A stretch of DNA of 64,000 nt from Dendrocalamus latiflorus. Its lineage: Eukaryota; Streptophyta; Magnoliopsida; Poales; Poaceae. The stretch lies in the NCBI GenBank assembly GCA_017311315.1, contig CM029642.1:20378359-20442358 (forward strand), in the 5' to 3' direction. Shown in pieces: positions 1 to 12,896 of this stretch. Position 1 is the first letter of the stretch. Every line of letters starts with the position of its first letter. Position numbers and translations under genes: made by a program. The notes beneath the pieces are model-generated. The model worked only from the letters and a program-made list of their open reading frames with translations. It had not been told where the DNA came from and did no database searches.

Positions 1-311
1 GGTAGTATCTCGTGTAACGGAGAGTATGTATGTGTAGTATACGAGTATTTAAGACCATATAGGTGGTATGAACACTTTTTTAGAGGTGGTATGCATATTT
101 TTTTGAGATACTCCTTTTTATGTACGTATATAAAGGTATTTATAAAATACGCTAAAAACTATGGACTTCCTTGCAATTTTTTCATGTGGTTCACATTGGA
201 GTATCTTATAATTAGTATATGAGTATACCTAAAGTGATAAAGGAGTATTTCAAGTTTGTTTAGGTGGTATATTAGAGGTGGGTGTAATTACACCCGGGAG
301 TAAAAGGTATT

Positions 312-316
<5 letters not shown>
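1..316. repeat. AT-rich inverted-repeat arm
   Basis: No gene is seen. Read on the minus strand, the stretch matches about 2570-2830 (shared phrases such as taccacctaaacaaactt and catatactaatt.taagatactcca). It is thus the left arm of a long inverted repeat whose centre holds (TA)n tracts and the element at 389-1985. Confidence 0.6.

Positions 317-388
<72 letters not shown>
317..388. repeat. (TA)n microsatellite
   Basis: Uninterrupted AT dinucleotides that end exactly where the long-TIR element at 389 begins. A second TA tract starts at the other end of that element. Confidence 0.95.
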
Positions 389-2826
<2,438 letters not shown>

Positions 2827-4382
2827 TGTTAGATTGATGGATCAATAATTATATTGCATAGCCCAAAGGGGCAATATATAGTACAAGACCCAAGAACACA
2901 ACCCTAAACCCTAGAACAATAGGAAATACTACTAATACCTTATATTCTTAACACCCCCTCAAATGCGAGATATATGCAATAGCATTGCATTTGAAAGTGT
3001 TGACACTAAAATAGGGAAATCCAGATCCTAAAGATGCCGTCGTAGAGTGCAGTTCTTGAAGAATTGTGTCGTGAACCAAAAAAATTCTCCTCTAGGGTCG
3101 TGCGGCTGTCCATAAAGCATGGTGGCACAGAGTAAAGTCCAAGATGTCAGCGGCGTGGAAGAAAAACATGGCGGCCTTAAAAACTCGGGGTGGCAGCTCA
3201 AAAAAGCGATAACCTTAAAACTTCTACAATAAATAGTGGTTCAAAGAGAAAAACTCGGGGTGCCTTTCTCTCTCCTCATCAAAACAGGGTAAAAAATCTA
3301 TTTTTGCTGATGTGTCACCCTAATTAATGCCCATAAAACTCTCATGACATCCTATTGAGACTGGCCTTATAGCCATGCAAAAAAAAGAAGAGAAAATCAT
3401 ACTAAATCTAAGAAGATAGAGCGTGACTAGCGAAGCAGCCGATTAACCGACATATAATTTTTTGAACACGCACGATTTGAACGACAGAAAGAGACTACAC
3501 ACCGGATAAAAGCCTCCACCTTTTCATCATTGGCTCAACCACCGGCCACACTAGTAACATAACAGCTCATCCCCTTCTTCAGAAGTATGTCGCTCGGTCC
3601 AAGCGAAGCCAAAGTCTCGAGAGAGAGCAGCCAGCCGAGGCAACGGAAGAGCAGGGTGAAGCGGAGACGGCACATCGTCGGGGGAGATGAAGCCGAACCG
3701 GGCGGGATGAGCCAGAGACGGCTGGATCCAGGAGGAGGCGAAGTAGGACGTCCATGACCGTCCCAGCCCGGCCGCCCCCACGACGGCCTCTAGCAGTATG
3801 TTCCCGGCGGTGAGGAAGGCCGCCATGTCACCGAGCTCGACGTGCACGAGCCGGCGGTGATGAGCTACTGGGCGGCGACCTCGCGGTCCTCGATGCAGCG
3901 GAGGATGCAGGTCCTCGATGCGGCAGAGGCGGCCGGCCGGATCCGGAGCAGAGGAGGCCGAATCCGGCTGGGGCAATGCCGGATCCGGAGCTAGAGGCGG
4001 CCGACGCGGGTGCGAGCATGGCTGTCTGGCGGCGGCGCGGGCGAGTGCGCGGTGGCCTGGCAGTGGCGCAGAGCCGAAAGCGCGGGACGACGTCGGGGAG
4101 GCCAGAGGCGGCGCGGGCTTGGGTGACGGGAGCAGCGGCGGCCGGCGGCAGAGGGGACGGCGGTAATCCCTAACCCATATCCAGCCTTTTGGGCTCTGAC
4201 ATCATGTTAGATTAAAAGATTCATAATTATATTTCACAGCCTGAAGAGGCAACATATCATGTTAGATTGAAAGATTCATAATTATATTTCACAGCCTGAA
4301 GAGGCAACATATATAGTATAAGACCTAAAGATACAACTCTAGCACAATCGTACATACCACTACTATCTTTGTATCTTTAACT
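2827..4382 (-). mobile_element. Small LTR retrotransposon (TRIM-like), unit 1 copy
   Basis: Two similar terminal repeats of about 125 bp, at 2827-2953 and 4260-4382, both begin TGTTAGATTGA and contain the TATAGTA(C/T)AAGACC(C/T)AA block. On the minus strand a primer-binding-like TGATGTCAGAGCC follows the upstream repeat; unit 2 reads TGATATCAGAGC, one mismatch from the plant initiator-Met primer site TGGTATCAGAGC. A purine tract, TTGAGGGGG, precedes the downstream repeat. The 5' repeat start is tandemly duplicated (4205-4259 and 4260-4314) in this copy only. No gag or pol is present; the interior carries a host-gene fragment (3551-3990). No clear target duplication was found. Confidence 0.7.
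3551..3990 (-). pseudogene. Cationic amino acid transporter (CAT) fragment captured in the LTR element
   Basis: The minus-strand frame reads VELGDMAAFLTAGNILLE followed by a GLGRSWTSYFAS segment. This resembles the third membrane-segment region of plant CAT permeases (amino acid/polyamine/organocation superfamily), where the family has a VELGD..AFI.AGNILLE...G.A..ARSWTSYFA pattern. Only about 40 residues are recognisable. Upstream the frame is broken, with a stop in the expected frame, and downstream homology ends, so no functional transporter is possible. The same fragment occurs in the unit 2 element at 45511-45800, so capture preceded the duplication. The family call rests on recalled consensus. 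Confidence 0.6.
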
Positions 4383-4426
4383 TATAAATATATATCCTCT
4401 GTTACAAGAGATACTTTCTATATATC

Positions 4427-4478
<52 letters not shown>

Positions 4479-4594
4479 TTATCTCTGGAGTACCAAAAAT
4501 ATTCATGCCCATTCCATTCTACATGTGCAGGAGTTGTTGAACTCCGATGGACGTGCATGTAATACTGAACTCCAGAGAGAGAAACAGGGCATAA
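4383..4594. repeat. 3' flank of HIPP gene A with TA microsatellite
   Basis: Contains (TA)n at about 4432-4471 and AT-rich sequence. It is the downstream side of gene A; a discrete polyadenylation signal could not be fixed. In unit 2 the matching place holds a much larger C/CA/TA compound repeat. Confidence 0.7.
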
Positions 4595-6546
4595 TCACAT
4601 GACGCAGCAGCCAGTCGATGAGTCTTCCTCGCTGACGAACTGGCAGCCCCTGTAGCAGCCACAGTAAGGGGCGCCACCGTGGCACCCCACCAGCATGGGC
4701 CGGACGGTGCCGCCGTGCACCTTGTCGCAGCTGCACCCGTCGTACCGCCCCGAGTAGCACGGCGGGATATGCACGGTCGGCTGGCAATGACATGACCTTC
4801 CGTCGTGCCCTGTCTGGCGTGCACAGATCTGCTCCTGTTCCTTGAGCTTCGCCATATCCCATTTCAGTTGCATCCGCTGCTGTCTCTCGAGATCCGCCAC
4901 TCTCGGTTTCATTTGATCGATGTCCCAGTTCTTATATACACAAATCTGTTGTTTTCTCTGGAGATCCGCCACTTTCAGTTCCAGATGCTTAATGTCCCAG
5001 TTAAATGTACATGGCGGCGTCGGCGACGGCGGCGGCGACGGCGGCGGCTTGATCTGGATGTCCTTGATCACCTTGCCTGCCATGCTTCTGAGCTTGCCGC
5101 CTAGCAGAATCGGGTCGAAAGGTCCAGATATGGAGATCGTCTGTTTCTTGCCGTCGTAGGAGGTCGTCCTGATTCCCCCTTGGTCGGCAGTAGCTGGAAG
5201 AAATCATGGAGGGAAACTGTTACAATTTGCAGGCGTATATTGGACTGGACAAATTGAGATGTGCGCCGAGTTCTTTTCTTTTTCTTTTTACCTTGGAGCT
5301 TGCAAAGGACATTGGAGATCTTTTTGTAACACCGCGGGCAATCAAGGTCAACCTTTACGATCAGCGTGGTGCTCTGTGTTGACAGCGGCATTAGCGAACG
5401 TACTAAAAGTTTTCGCATCTCAAACTGAGACAAAAAAATCGGTGACCAGAGATATCATAAAAGAGAGATTTTACCATTTTTGGAAGGTTACCATAAGTAA
5501 ATCAAATTATATATAAATTCTTAGTATCTCTTGGTATCTTGAGGACGGTAAAAACTCTAATCACAAAAATAGTGTCTAGTATCCCTACCACTCCAGATAA
5601 AAAAAGTGACGTTTTAGAATAATTGCGTGTTGGGCTAGCCCCTTTCTGTTTTTCCTTCTTCGTGTGTTGTTTTTTTTTCTTTGGTCCGTAAGTGATCCGC
5701 ACTCAATTGTTTTTTCCCTCCTTAACACAAAGGCGTGCAATCCTTTTGGGCGTTCTAAAAAAAATTCTGAAAGCAAAAAGATCCATCACCAACTACACCA
5801 CACGATCTCCGACATGCCTAGGAAAAATCATTAAAACTTTGAACAGCTTCAAGCAGGCACTAGTTCTGACCAGATTCATACCTACTCCAAAGTCGATTGA
5901 TACTAATTATTCTTGCACCCTACAAAACTGATCTTCCAAAAGAGAAAACTTGCAAATTCTTTGCTGTCCCCATTTTTTTCTTGCAAATTCTGAAAACGAA
6001 CACACAAATGATTTCAAGATTCGCTTAAAGATTTTCTAACAAACTGATTTGCCAATTTTTTTAAAAAAGATTTGCCTAAAAGACAGTTCTTTTAAAGAGA
6101 AAGATCATGCAACACGATCATAAAACTTGCAAACCTTGTAAATTATGTGTGCGTGAGAGAGTCTTTCGAAGAGATGGATTGACAAAGCAACACAATCATA
6201 AGGCTTCCAATGCAACCAAAGCTTATATGTGTGAGAGAGTCATCTTTACTAATATAAAAGGAGCATTTGTTTGTCATCTTGCTCCCTCCAACAACCCTTC
6301 CACCCCACATGATAGCATAACTACCCTAACCCATACACACCCACGATCACGATATTGTGAGTTCAAAATTTGTCATACCGCTTATATGAGATTTGTTGCA
6401 AAGCACGGACACCTTGCTAGTTAATTGAAAGAGATTGTCATGCAGTACAAGGATACTAGTAACTCATAAATATTGAAACCCTTACAAAATTGTGTTTGTG
6501 TCTGTGTGTTGTGTGAGGGGGAGGGCGCTGTTACCTTCTCTGCCAT
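4595..6546 (-). CDS. HIPP gene A: Pi21-like HMA domain protein with CaaX box
   Basis: Three exons on the minus strand, 6546-6535, 5373-5292 and 5193-4595, all with GT/AG borders, give a 230-residue protein. Exon 1 is just MAEK, a start conserved in all four paralogues. Residues 5-79 form a heavy-metal-associated domain (VDLDCPRCYKK; Cys16 and Cys19 are the CxxC metal-binding pair). A proline-rich PPPSPPPSPTPPC segment (about 81-93) follows, then three degenerate repeats built on WDI...VADLxRxQQ that look like a short coiled coil (about 95-165), then a Cys-rich tail ending CCVM, a CaaX prenylation box. The family is the HIPPs; rice Pi21 (Pyricularia oryzae resistance 21) has the same HMA plus proline-rich layout and negatively affects blast resistance. 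Prenylation implies membrane anchoring. Its function here is inferred only from family. Intron 1 is 1161 bp. Confidence 0.85.
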
Positions 6547-6672
6547 GATTTCTCTGTGAAAACAGGTCTCCTTTTGGGCCGAAGGACAGAGATGGGAGAG
6601 GGAGATTTAGATGAGCTAACGCTGCTTAGGATAGGACTGTAGGGCGAAGAGAGGAGAGAGAGCTTAATGCCA

Positions 6673-6680
6673 CATAAATA
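6673..6680 (-). promoter_or_regulatory. Probable TATA box of gene A
   Basis: TATTTATG on the minus strand, about 127 bp upstream of the A start codon. B and D have TATTTATA at 138 and 135 bp. The conserved spacing supports a core promoter. The sequence is missing upstream of C. Confidence 0.5.
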
Positions 6681-6689
6681 CCCGCTCAA

Positions 6690-6960
6690 CTGAGCTTTTG
6701 CAGTGGGCTTTTTTAGTGTTTCGCTCTGTTTGACACTATTTTAGGTTTATTTTGATGCTGTAACTGTCGTGAGCTTTTCAGTGTAAATAAATTTAAAAAA
6801 AGAAAAAAAAGGAAAAAACATGTTACATCTTCACAAACAATACAAATGAAAAAGGAAACAAAAGACAAAAAATTCCAAAAAAAACCTAAAAATTCATAAA
6901 AAGATAAAACTACACAGCTATAAGCTAAAAACTTTAAGGTTAAGTTGAAATAAGCACACC
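6690..6960. mobile_element. MITE-like A-rich element, degraded
   Basis: Resembles the roughly 280-bp family seen at 28158, 45111, 48077 and 63612: a TGTAACTG-like stretch, AAATAAATTTAAAAA, an ACATGTTAC.TC...ACAA.ACAA block and an A-rich tract. The ends are degraded and no target duplication is visible. Confidence 0.4.
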
Positions 6961-6996
6961 CATTTTGGTAGCTTCATGAGCTACTAGTGCGGCAAC

Positions 6997-7535
6997 TAGG
7001 AGTGAAAACAGATCGAATACGGATTAGATAGTATTCAAACTATATTTGCATCCATATTTTTTCACGGATTCAAATATGAATCGAATAAATGTTAGATACG
7101 AATATAGACTGGACAAATATCGGATACAAATTCGAATCGAATATATACTCAATTCGATCAAATCCAGATATTCCCATAACTTATGTAGTATGAAGACATT
7201 AATAATATTTTATCCTCGTACAATCCCGCTTAATCATTCTAATTCATTTTCTTCACCTAAAGAAACATTCAATTAAAAAATTTGTCCAACTAATTAGTCA
7301 TATTATAATAAAATATACATATTACTTCGTTAAAAACGAACACAGATAGTTCAGATAAAAATAACATTTCGGATGGTAAAAGTCCATACCATATTCACAT
7401 CTATATTTTTATGCGAATTCGAATACGAATATGATGGAAATTGTTAATCGGATAAAAAAATCTATACCATATTTACATTCTATAGAATATAATAACTGAA
7501 TAATACAGATAATTCGTATATACTTTTCACCCCTA
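6997..7535. mobile_element. hAT-like non-autonomous element, 539 bp
   Basis: Terminal inverted repeats TAGGAGTGAAAAC and its complement ending TTTTCACCCCTA are flanked by 8-bp duplications GCGGCAAC (6989-6996) and GTGGCAAC (7536-7543), one mismatch. An 8-bp duplication is the hAT hallmark. The interior is built of degenerate GAATACGGAT/ATTCGAATCGAAT-type repeats with no coding potential. Confidence 0.8.
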
Positions 7536-7543
7536 GTGGCAAC

Positions 7544-10262
7544 AACAACAGCTCTACATTATTCGGACGTGCTAGCTAGCGCTCGCTTGGGGATGCATAT
7601 ATTCCATGGGTTGGTGGTACAGTTTTTTTTGGTTATTTTTTATAATCTTTGGTTTTGACTTATTTAAAAGCTGAAATAAAAGATAGCTTCTCAAGTTCAA
7701 AACTGTATATATACTTTGTCATCGTCTCGAAAAACACATATAAAAGACAACAACTACGACTAAACTTTATCAATCCCAGTCTAAAAGAATAAGGTCTACA
7801 GAAGATGGTTATAGGAATGGTACATTGCGCGCTCTCGCGAATGATATTCATTCAAGTGTTTGCGCTGTTTGTACGAATCATATTCACAGCTTCTACGGGG
7901 TTAGCTCGGCGGGGACTCGCATCAGCGCATGCAGGGAGATGGTATTTGGTTGCCTGCATGGAGGAGAGAGCCTACACGAGTGGATGCAAAAAATCAACTG
8001 GAGCCAGGCTGAGGAGAAACGTGGCTGAGGAGCTTCCCTCCTCAGCCTGGCCACACTCATGCAGCTGCATGAGCACATACAGGCAACCAAACAGCCCCTA
8101 ACTGGATGGGGACGAGGATCTTTTGCCTGCCTGGGGATGCGTATGATGCTGCCATTCTGACCCATTTCGATTAAGGCCGTAAACCAACTTAACAAATTCT
8201 CGAAAAATAATTGTAGAGCAGGTAGCCCTTACAGCCATCTACAACCGTATAAATTACATGTTCAGACTCTACTTATGCTGTGAGAGATTTCTCGCAAAAA
8301 AAACCTCATGCTGCGAGAAAAGAAAATGAGAAATCTCTAACAAATCATAAATAAAAGGAAAAGGAAAATGGAAAAGGAAAGAAATTACCGTTGAAAGCAA
8401 ATTTCTCTTTTCCGCCAACCCATTGCTACATTTAATTTACTACAAAAGATAGACCAAACATACCCACAAGTTGGAAACGTTTATAAATCCTAGAACATTT
8501 TATAAAGTTAGATGTTAACGGGCATGTTTTTTTTGACTGCGACTTATGTCTTTTAGGCTGTTCGTGTGTGTAAGAGAGAGTACGGAATAACAAAAACTCG
8601 TGTGTGATTTTGGCCGATATAAATGAAGTCACTACAGTATGTACTACAATCAACTTGTAAACCCCACCTTGAAAGGACACTCTGTATGAAAACTAGTTAT
8701 TGTAGAAAAGCCGAAAAGCAGCTTTTAAAAACTGAAAAGAAGAGCCCCATTTTGAGTGGTATTTTAGCCAACTGGGAGGTGTTTGGATGGAAGCTACACT
8801 TTGCCACTCCCACCTTAGTCAAATTAAGGGTCCGCTACGTCATCCATTTTTTCTAATCCATTCAATTCTGAGTTGACTTAGATCGTTCTTTTTAGCTTTT
8901 CAGTTGCCTTTTGGTTTCAACTTCTTTCAGCAATTACTAATTATTAGACTAATAAACCACAACCAAAAGTCATAAAGCCGCAGCCTAAAAGAACGTTAGG
9001 TCCATTTGGATTGCTAGCAATGCACTTAGTTTGCTTCGTGTGGGTCACTGGCCCTTTGGGACGATGCTCTTTCCTGCTTTTTGTGAGGCTGACACTAGCC
9101 CCGCAGGTTGCTAGGCCCGTGCTGCAGCGCCTTGTGCCCATGGTTGCCTTGGGTCCTCCTTCTTTGCACTTAGTCTAGAGATTTTGCCAAACACGCTGCC
9201 ATGTTCGAACCCTAACACCACCCCATCCAGCTGAAACCCTAAAACTGCAATAAGGAGCACCACAACTTGATGAAATAATAGGTTTGTCACCTCAAAATTG
9301 CACAAGCATAGGAATTAGGGTTTTGAAACATACATGGATACCAAGACATACTTACAAGGCGGAGCAGAGGAGGGTGGAATCATGACGCGACAGAGGTGGC
9401 GTTGCCGTGGAGGTGTGTGTGACATGGGGAGGGAGGTTGGCGATGGTTCCATTGCAAGGAGAGATTAGCGGTGGTTCCATTGCTAGGGTTTGTGACGCAA
9501 GATGGTGCGCGAGGCAGTGCGAGAGTGAGAAAAGGGAAGAGAGATTTCTAAACAGTGAAGCTTTGAGGAGAAGGCTTCATTGTTCGAGTTTGAGGGGTGA
9601 GTTCTTTTCGATAGTGGCTTATGGCTGTGGCTTATGCCTGTTGGTCCTAGCGCGAGTATTTGTGTGAATGAACCGAATGCCAATAAACTGATAAACTGTT
9701 TCAAAAAAATTATTCTAATAAATTATTTTGAAAAGACGATGATAAAATCATCTAATTTATTTATTCGAAAAAAGTTATAAACTAAGAAGAACCGAACGAG
9801 TAGACGATGGGGGGCCGCCTCACTCGAGGGTTGGGATGTGGGGCCCACGATTGTACAGCATCGGTCCCGTATTCCTCGTGTGGCACCACTCTAGACAAGT
9901 GCCATGTGCGATGCTACTCTGAGTACTCTCAAAGCAAGGTCATTTTCCTCGTGACTAGTTCTCTTACTCTTTTTTCCTTCACCATACCCATTACCCATGG
10001 CTTACAACCCAATCTTGTCCAAGATCCAACTCAGGTCGAAGTAGAGGCAAAGGTGGCGCTGGCCTCCCCTGTTCCTTCTCTTTCTCCTTTGTTGTTTCTC
10101 CCCTGTTGCTTTATTTCTTGATCGGCCCGGCTTGGAGGGTAGGAAGCAGGGCTGACCTTCCTCCAATTCCCAGCGACGGCGCATGGCTACGCAGTACGTG
10201 CTCACGTCGGCTTATGCGTTGGGTGCAGCGGCAGCTCCCGGCTGCAGCGACGGCATGGCGTC
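7544..10262. other. Intergenic, no gene supported
   Basis: No convincing coding frame. A short MITE-like inverted pair is present: GTATTTGGTTGCCTG near 7942 and CAGGCAACCAAACAG near 8083. Weaker MITE-like AT-rich stretches lie around 8430-9000. The tract has no counterpart in unit 2, where sequence equivalent to about 6578-11720 is missing. Confidence 0.5.
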
Positions 10263-10270
10263 TTTGTCGT

Positions 10271-11240
10271 CAGGGGCGGAGCTAGGAATTGGATATAAGG
10301 GGGACAATATGAACAACAAGTAGAGTAAAACTAATGAACTATGCCGGATTACCGATCCAATAGTCACATATCAGAGTAATATATGTTTCGCAAATTACAA
10401 TGCAAAGAAAATTACATCTCTATTAACTTAAACTTAGCTCTACGACTACCAGCAAGATCATATGCCTTAATAATATCATCATTACTAATCTTTGCGGCCA
10501 ATTCCTTTTCAATATAAATTACCAAACAAAACATATCGAACACAAAGCTTACTCTATTCAGTTGTCCTGCATCGCAAGGCACTGAAATTTTCAGAACCAT
10601 ATACTGACATGGTAATAAGTGACTCATTGTTCTTGTTGTAAAATAAATTGCGGATAACTTCATCTGGAATTCCATTCAGAAAGCATATTCTCCTATTTGT
10701 CACTGGAAATATAAGAAGGGCATCTCAGCATGACCACATGAAGCAGAACTACAGTCGTACACCACAAGAAGACAAGCATACCTCTACTAAAAGTAGCACA
10801 CACACCCCTGACTGTGATAAAGCAAAAACTATATCACACGCTGCAACTGTTTGCACACACAAGTTTACAAATTCTTTCGCTCAATGCTGAATTGTCTCCA
10901 GGTTGTGAAGCTCCTCTCATACAACAACGATAAGGATCTCTTTGTTGAGTTTCACAGGTTTGTGGTTTTTATTAGCTTGGATATTATAATTACAGGCTTT
11001 AACATAAGTTATAACCTATATATTTTGAAGTTGAGATTTCTCTGGAAAAATGTATTGCAGGAAGAAGTTTGGAAGGAGATTGCTCTTTGATAAGAATGTT
11101 GATAATGAACATGAGAGAAGCATTCTTTCCAAGCTAAAGCAGTATTTTGGGGGGCAATTTCTTCAAAAATAGAGGGCATGCTCAATGATTGGTAGAAGGT
11201 TGGGGGGTGCCAGGCCCCCCACCCCCTCTCTCCGCCACTG
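10271..11240. mobile_element. hAT-like element carrying a cullin gene fragment
   Basis: Exact 8-bp target duplications TTTGTCGT flank the element at 10263-10270 and 11241-11248. The ends are short imperfect inverted repeats, CAGGGGCGGAG and CTCCGCCACTG. No transposase is recognised, so it depends on another element. The right third contains two exons and one intron of a cullin gene (10902-11190). An element with similar ends and its own 8-bp duplication lies at 20428-21165. Confidence 0.85.
10902..11190 (+). pseudogene. Cullin-1-like gene fragment
   Basis: Exon one (10902-10957) reads VVKLLSYNNDKDLFVEFHR. A GT...AG intron (10958-11060) follows. Exon two (from 11061) reads KKFGRRLLFDKNVDNEHERS and continues ILSKLKQYFGGQF. 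The family pattern in CUL1 proteins is DKDLF.EFYRKKLARRLLFDK, then ERSIL.KLKQ..GGQF. After GGQFLQK a one-base loss in an A run brings a stop, while IEGMLNDW is visible in the next frame. Retention of the intron shows capture from genomic DNA rather than from mRNA. It lies wholly inside the hAT-like element. There is no start and no C-terminal neddylation domain, so it is non-functional as a cullin. Confidence 0.8.
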
Positions 11241-12896
11241 TTTGTCGTTGTCGACACCCCGTGCTGTCAACGCAACTTGGGGGCCCATAGCCACTTGTCT
11301 AGAAGGGGTGCTTCATAAGCTGGGTCTATTTGATACGATTGTAGTTTTTGAGTGAAATTTTTAAATTTTAGCTATTTGCCGTAAATATTATGGGAAGATA
11401 CTCATTTATGATTTTAGTTGATATAGATGTTGAGCTTTTAAAGTGTATTACAATTAACTTGTAAACCCGTCTTGAAAAAAATACTCCGTTTAAAAGTTAG
11501 AAACTATATTAAAAATCAAAACCCCGTTTTTAAAAAACCATTATAAAACAGGCCCAGCTCCTCTCGTTTCGACTTTCCAACCGACTTTTATTAGAGGCAT
11601 ATAGTTTTTCCCACGATTGACTCCGTGCTGAGGTCGCCTCGTGTGGTCGGCGCGTTGAAGAAACGTGACGCGTGAGTCCACTTGAGTGGATGCTTTCAAG
11701 TCAAGTCAAGAAAAAAGATCAAAGAGAGCTGACAAGTTCCTTGAAAGCAATGACGCAAGTTCTAGATGGTAGACCATGCACTTGACAAAATCTTCAGTGT
11801 GAAGTACTACTATCTGTTTTTACGTGCTTTAGTTCCTAATGCTCTCCTATTAAGGCCTCTTTTTTTGCTTGCAGGCTTTGGCCTTGATAAGACTGAAATT
11901 CAGATACCGCTTTCTATATTACCAAATGTCAAAAGGTTTCGATCAAGGGCTGGATTCTGATATTAATCTGATGCTGTGCCAACCGAATGCTTGCTGTGAA
12001 AGACTTTATATACCTGTCAGTTCTAACAGCAGTTCAGAAGAAGCTATTAAGATCTGCTTGAATAGCATATCATGAATGCACTTTGTTTCTGCTCTAAGCC
12101 ACACAGAACAGCATATGATTCCTCCAGCTGTGCTAATTTACATGGAGCACTCTGCCCTATATCATATAAAACTTAAGACCTAATTAGGAGATACCACAGG
12201 GGAGTTTTGTTGTGCTGCTTCACTTTCTTTCTTCTTCAGAACTTGCTATATCTTGAGAGTTGAGACTCCGCTTGCAAGTCATATACTGCTTAACATGGTC
12301 AGTACTGTACAGAGCTACACAAACACCAACACTTTATGGGGTACTGACAATGGAACTCTGTAAGGTATTGCACAGAGCTAGTACACAGCAAAACATTGGG
12401 CTGAGGCACAAAACATTTTTTGGATAAGGCCGAAGTATCAGATGTTTTTTGCATTGGCTTCTCCCATTCTATGATTTGTGTCAGTGACGTGCATGAGGCC
12501 AGGCTAAGGACTACCAATGTTCCAGAGAATAGTTTCCACTAGCATCCCTTTTACTGTTGCAGAAGAACCTGATTCTGCTTGTCTTGTATACTCAGCATAT
12601 TATTGTAGTATCACAATTGGCAAGACAAAGGAGGTGTAGCCACTAGCTACTATGAACAGTCTGCATCAGTGCTTTGCCACCCTTGAGTAAGATTGTGATG
12701 CCCTGAAATCTGCATGGCAATGCGATGTACAGAAAGGCAGGAACCAATCTGTACAAACCTCAACCTGTTAAAAAATTACCGAATTCCAATGGAAGTTATG
12801 CAAAATTACTGTACTCAAAATTCAATTATGCAAGCTGTGCAAAGCTACGATACTGAACTCCAATAGACATAGACGCTGTGCAAACACAACTAAAAA
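11241..12896. repeat. Duplicated flank downstream of HIPP gene B
   Basis: About 11610-12070 recurs at 41788-43145 and at 49130-49570, and 12100-12896 recurs at 49670-50254 plus 56567-56764. The sequence is transcript-like (tgcag acceptor-like sites, mixed composition), but no frame is conserved between copies as a protein. The Copia insertion site of unit 2 is seen here empty, at about 12675-12679 (TTGCC followed by ACCCTTGAG). Confidence 0.7.

Noticed and set aside
4805..5104. Plus-strand frames over the HIPP exons (also near 13026, 46778 and 56897)
   Set aside because: Antisense shadows of the HIPP third exons, which have splice, domain and paralogue support.
12299..12517. Open frame that also occurs at 49802-50098 as a possible small gene
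   Set aside because: The similarity is DNA-level duplication. The two frames differ by indels and stops, with no sign of protein-level constraint.
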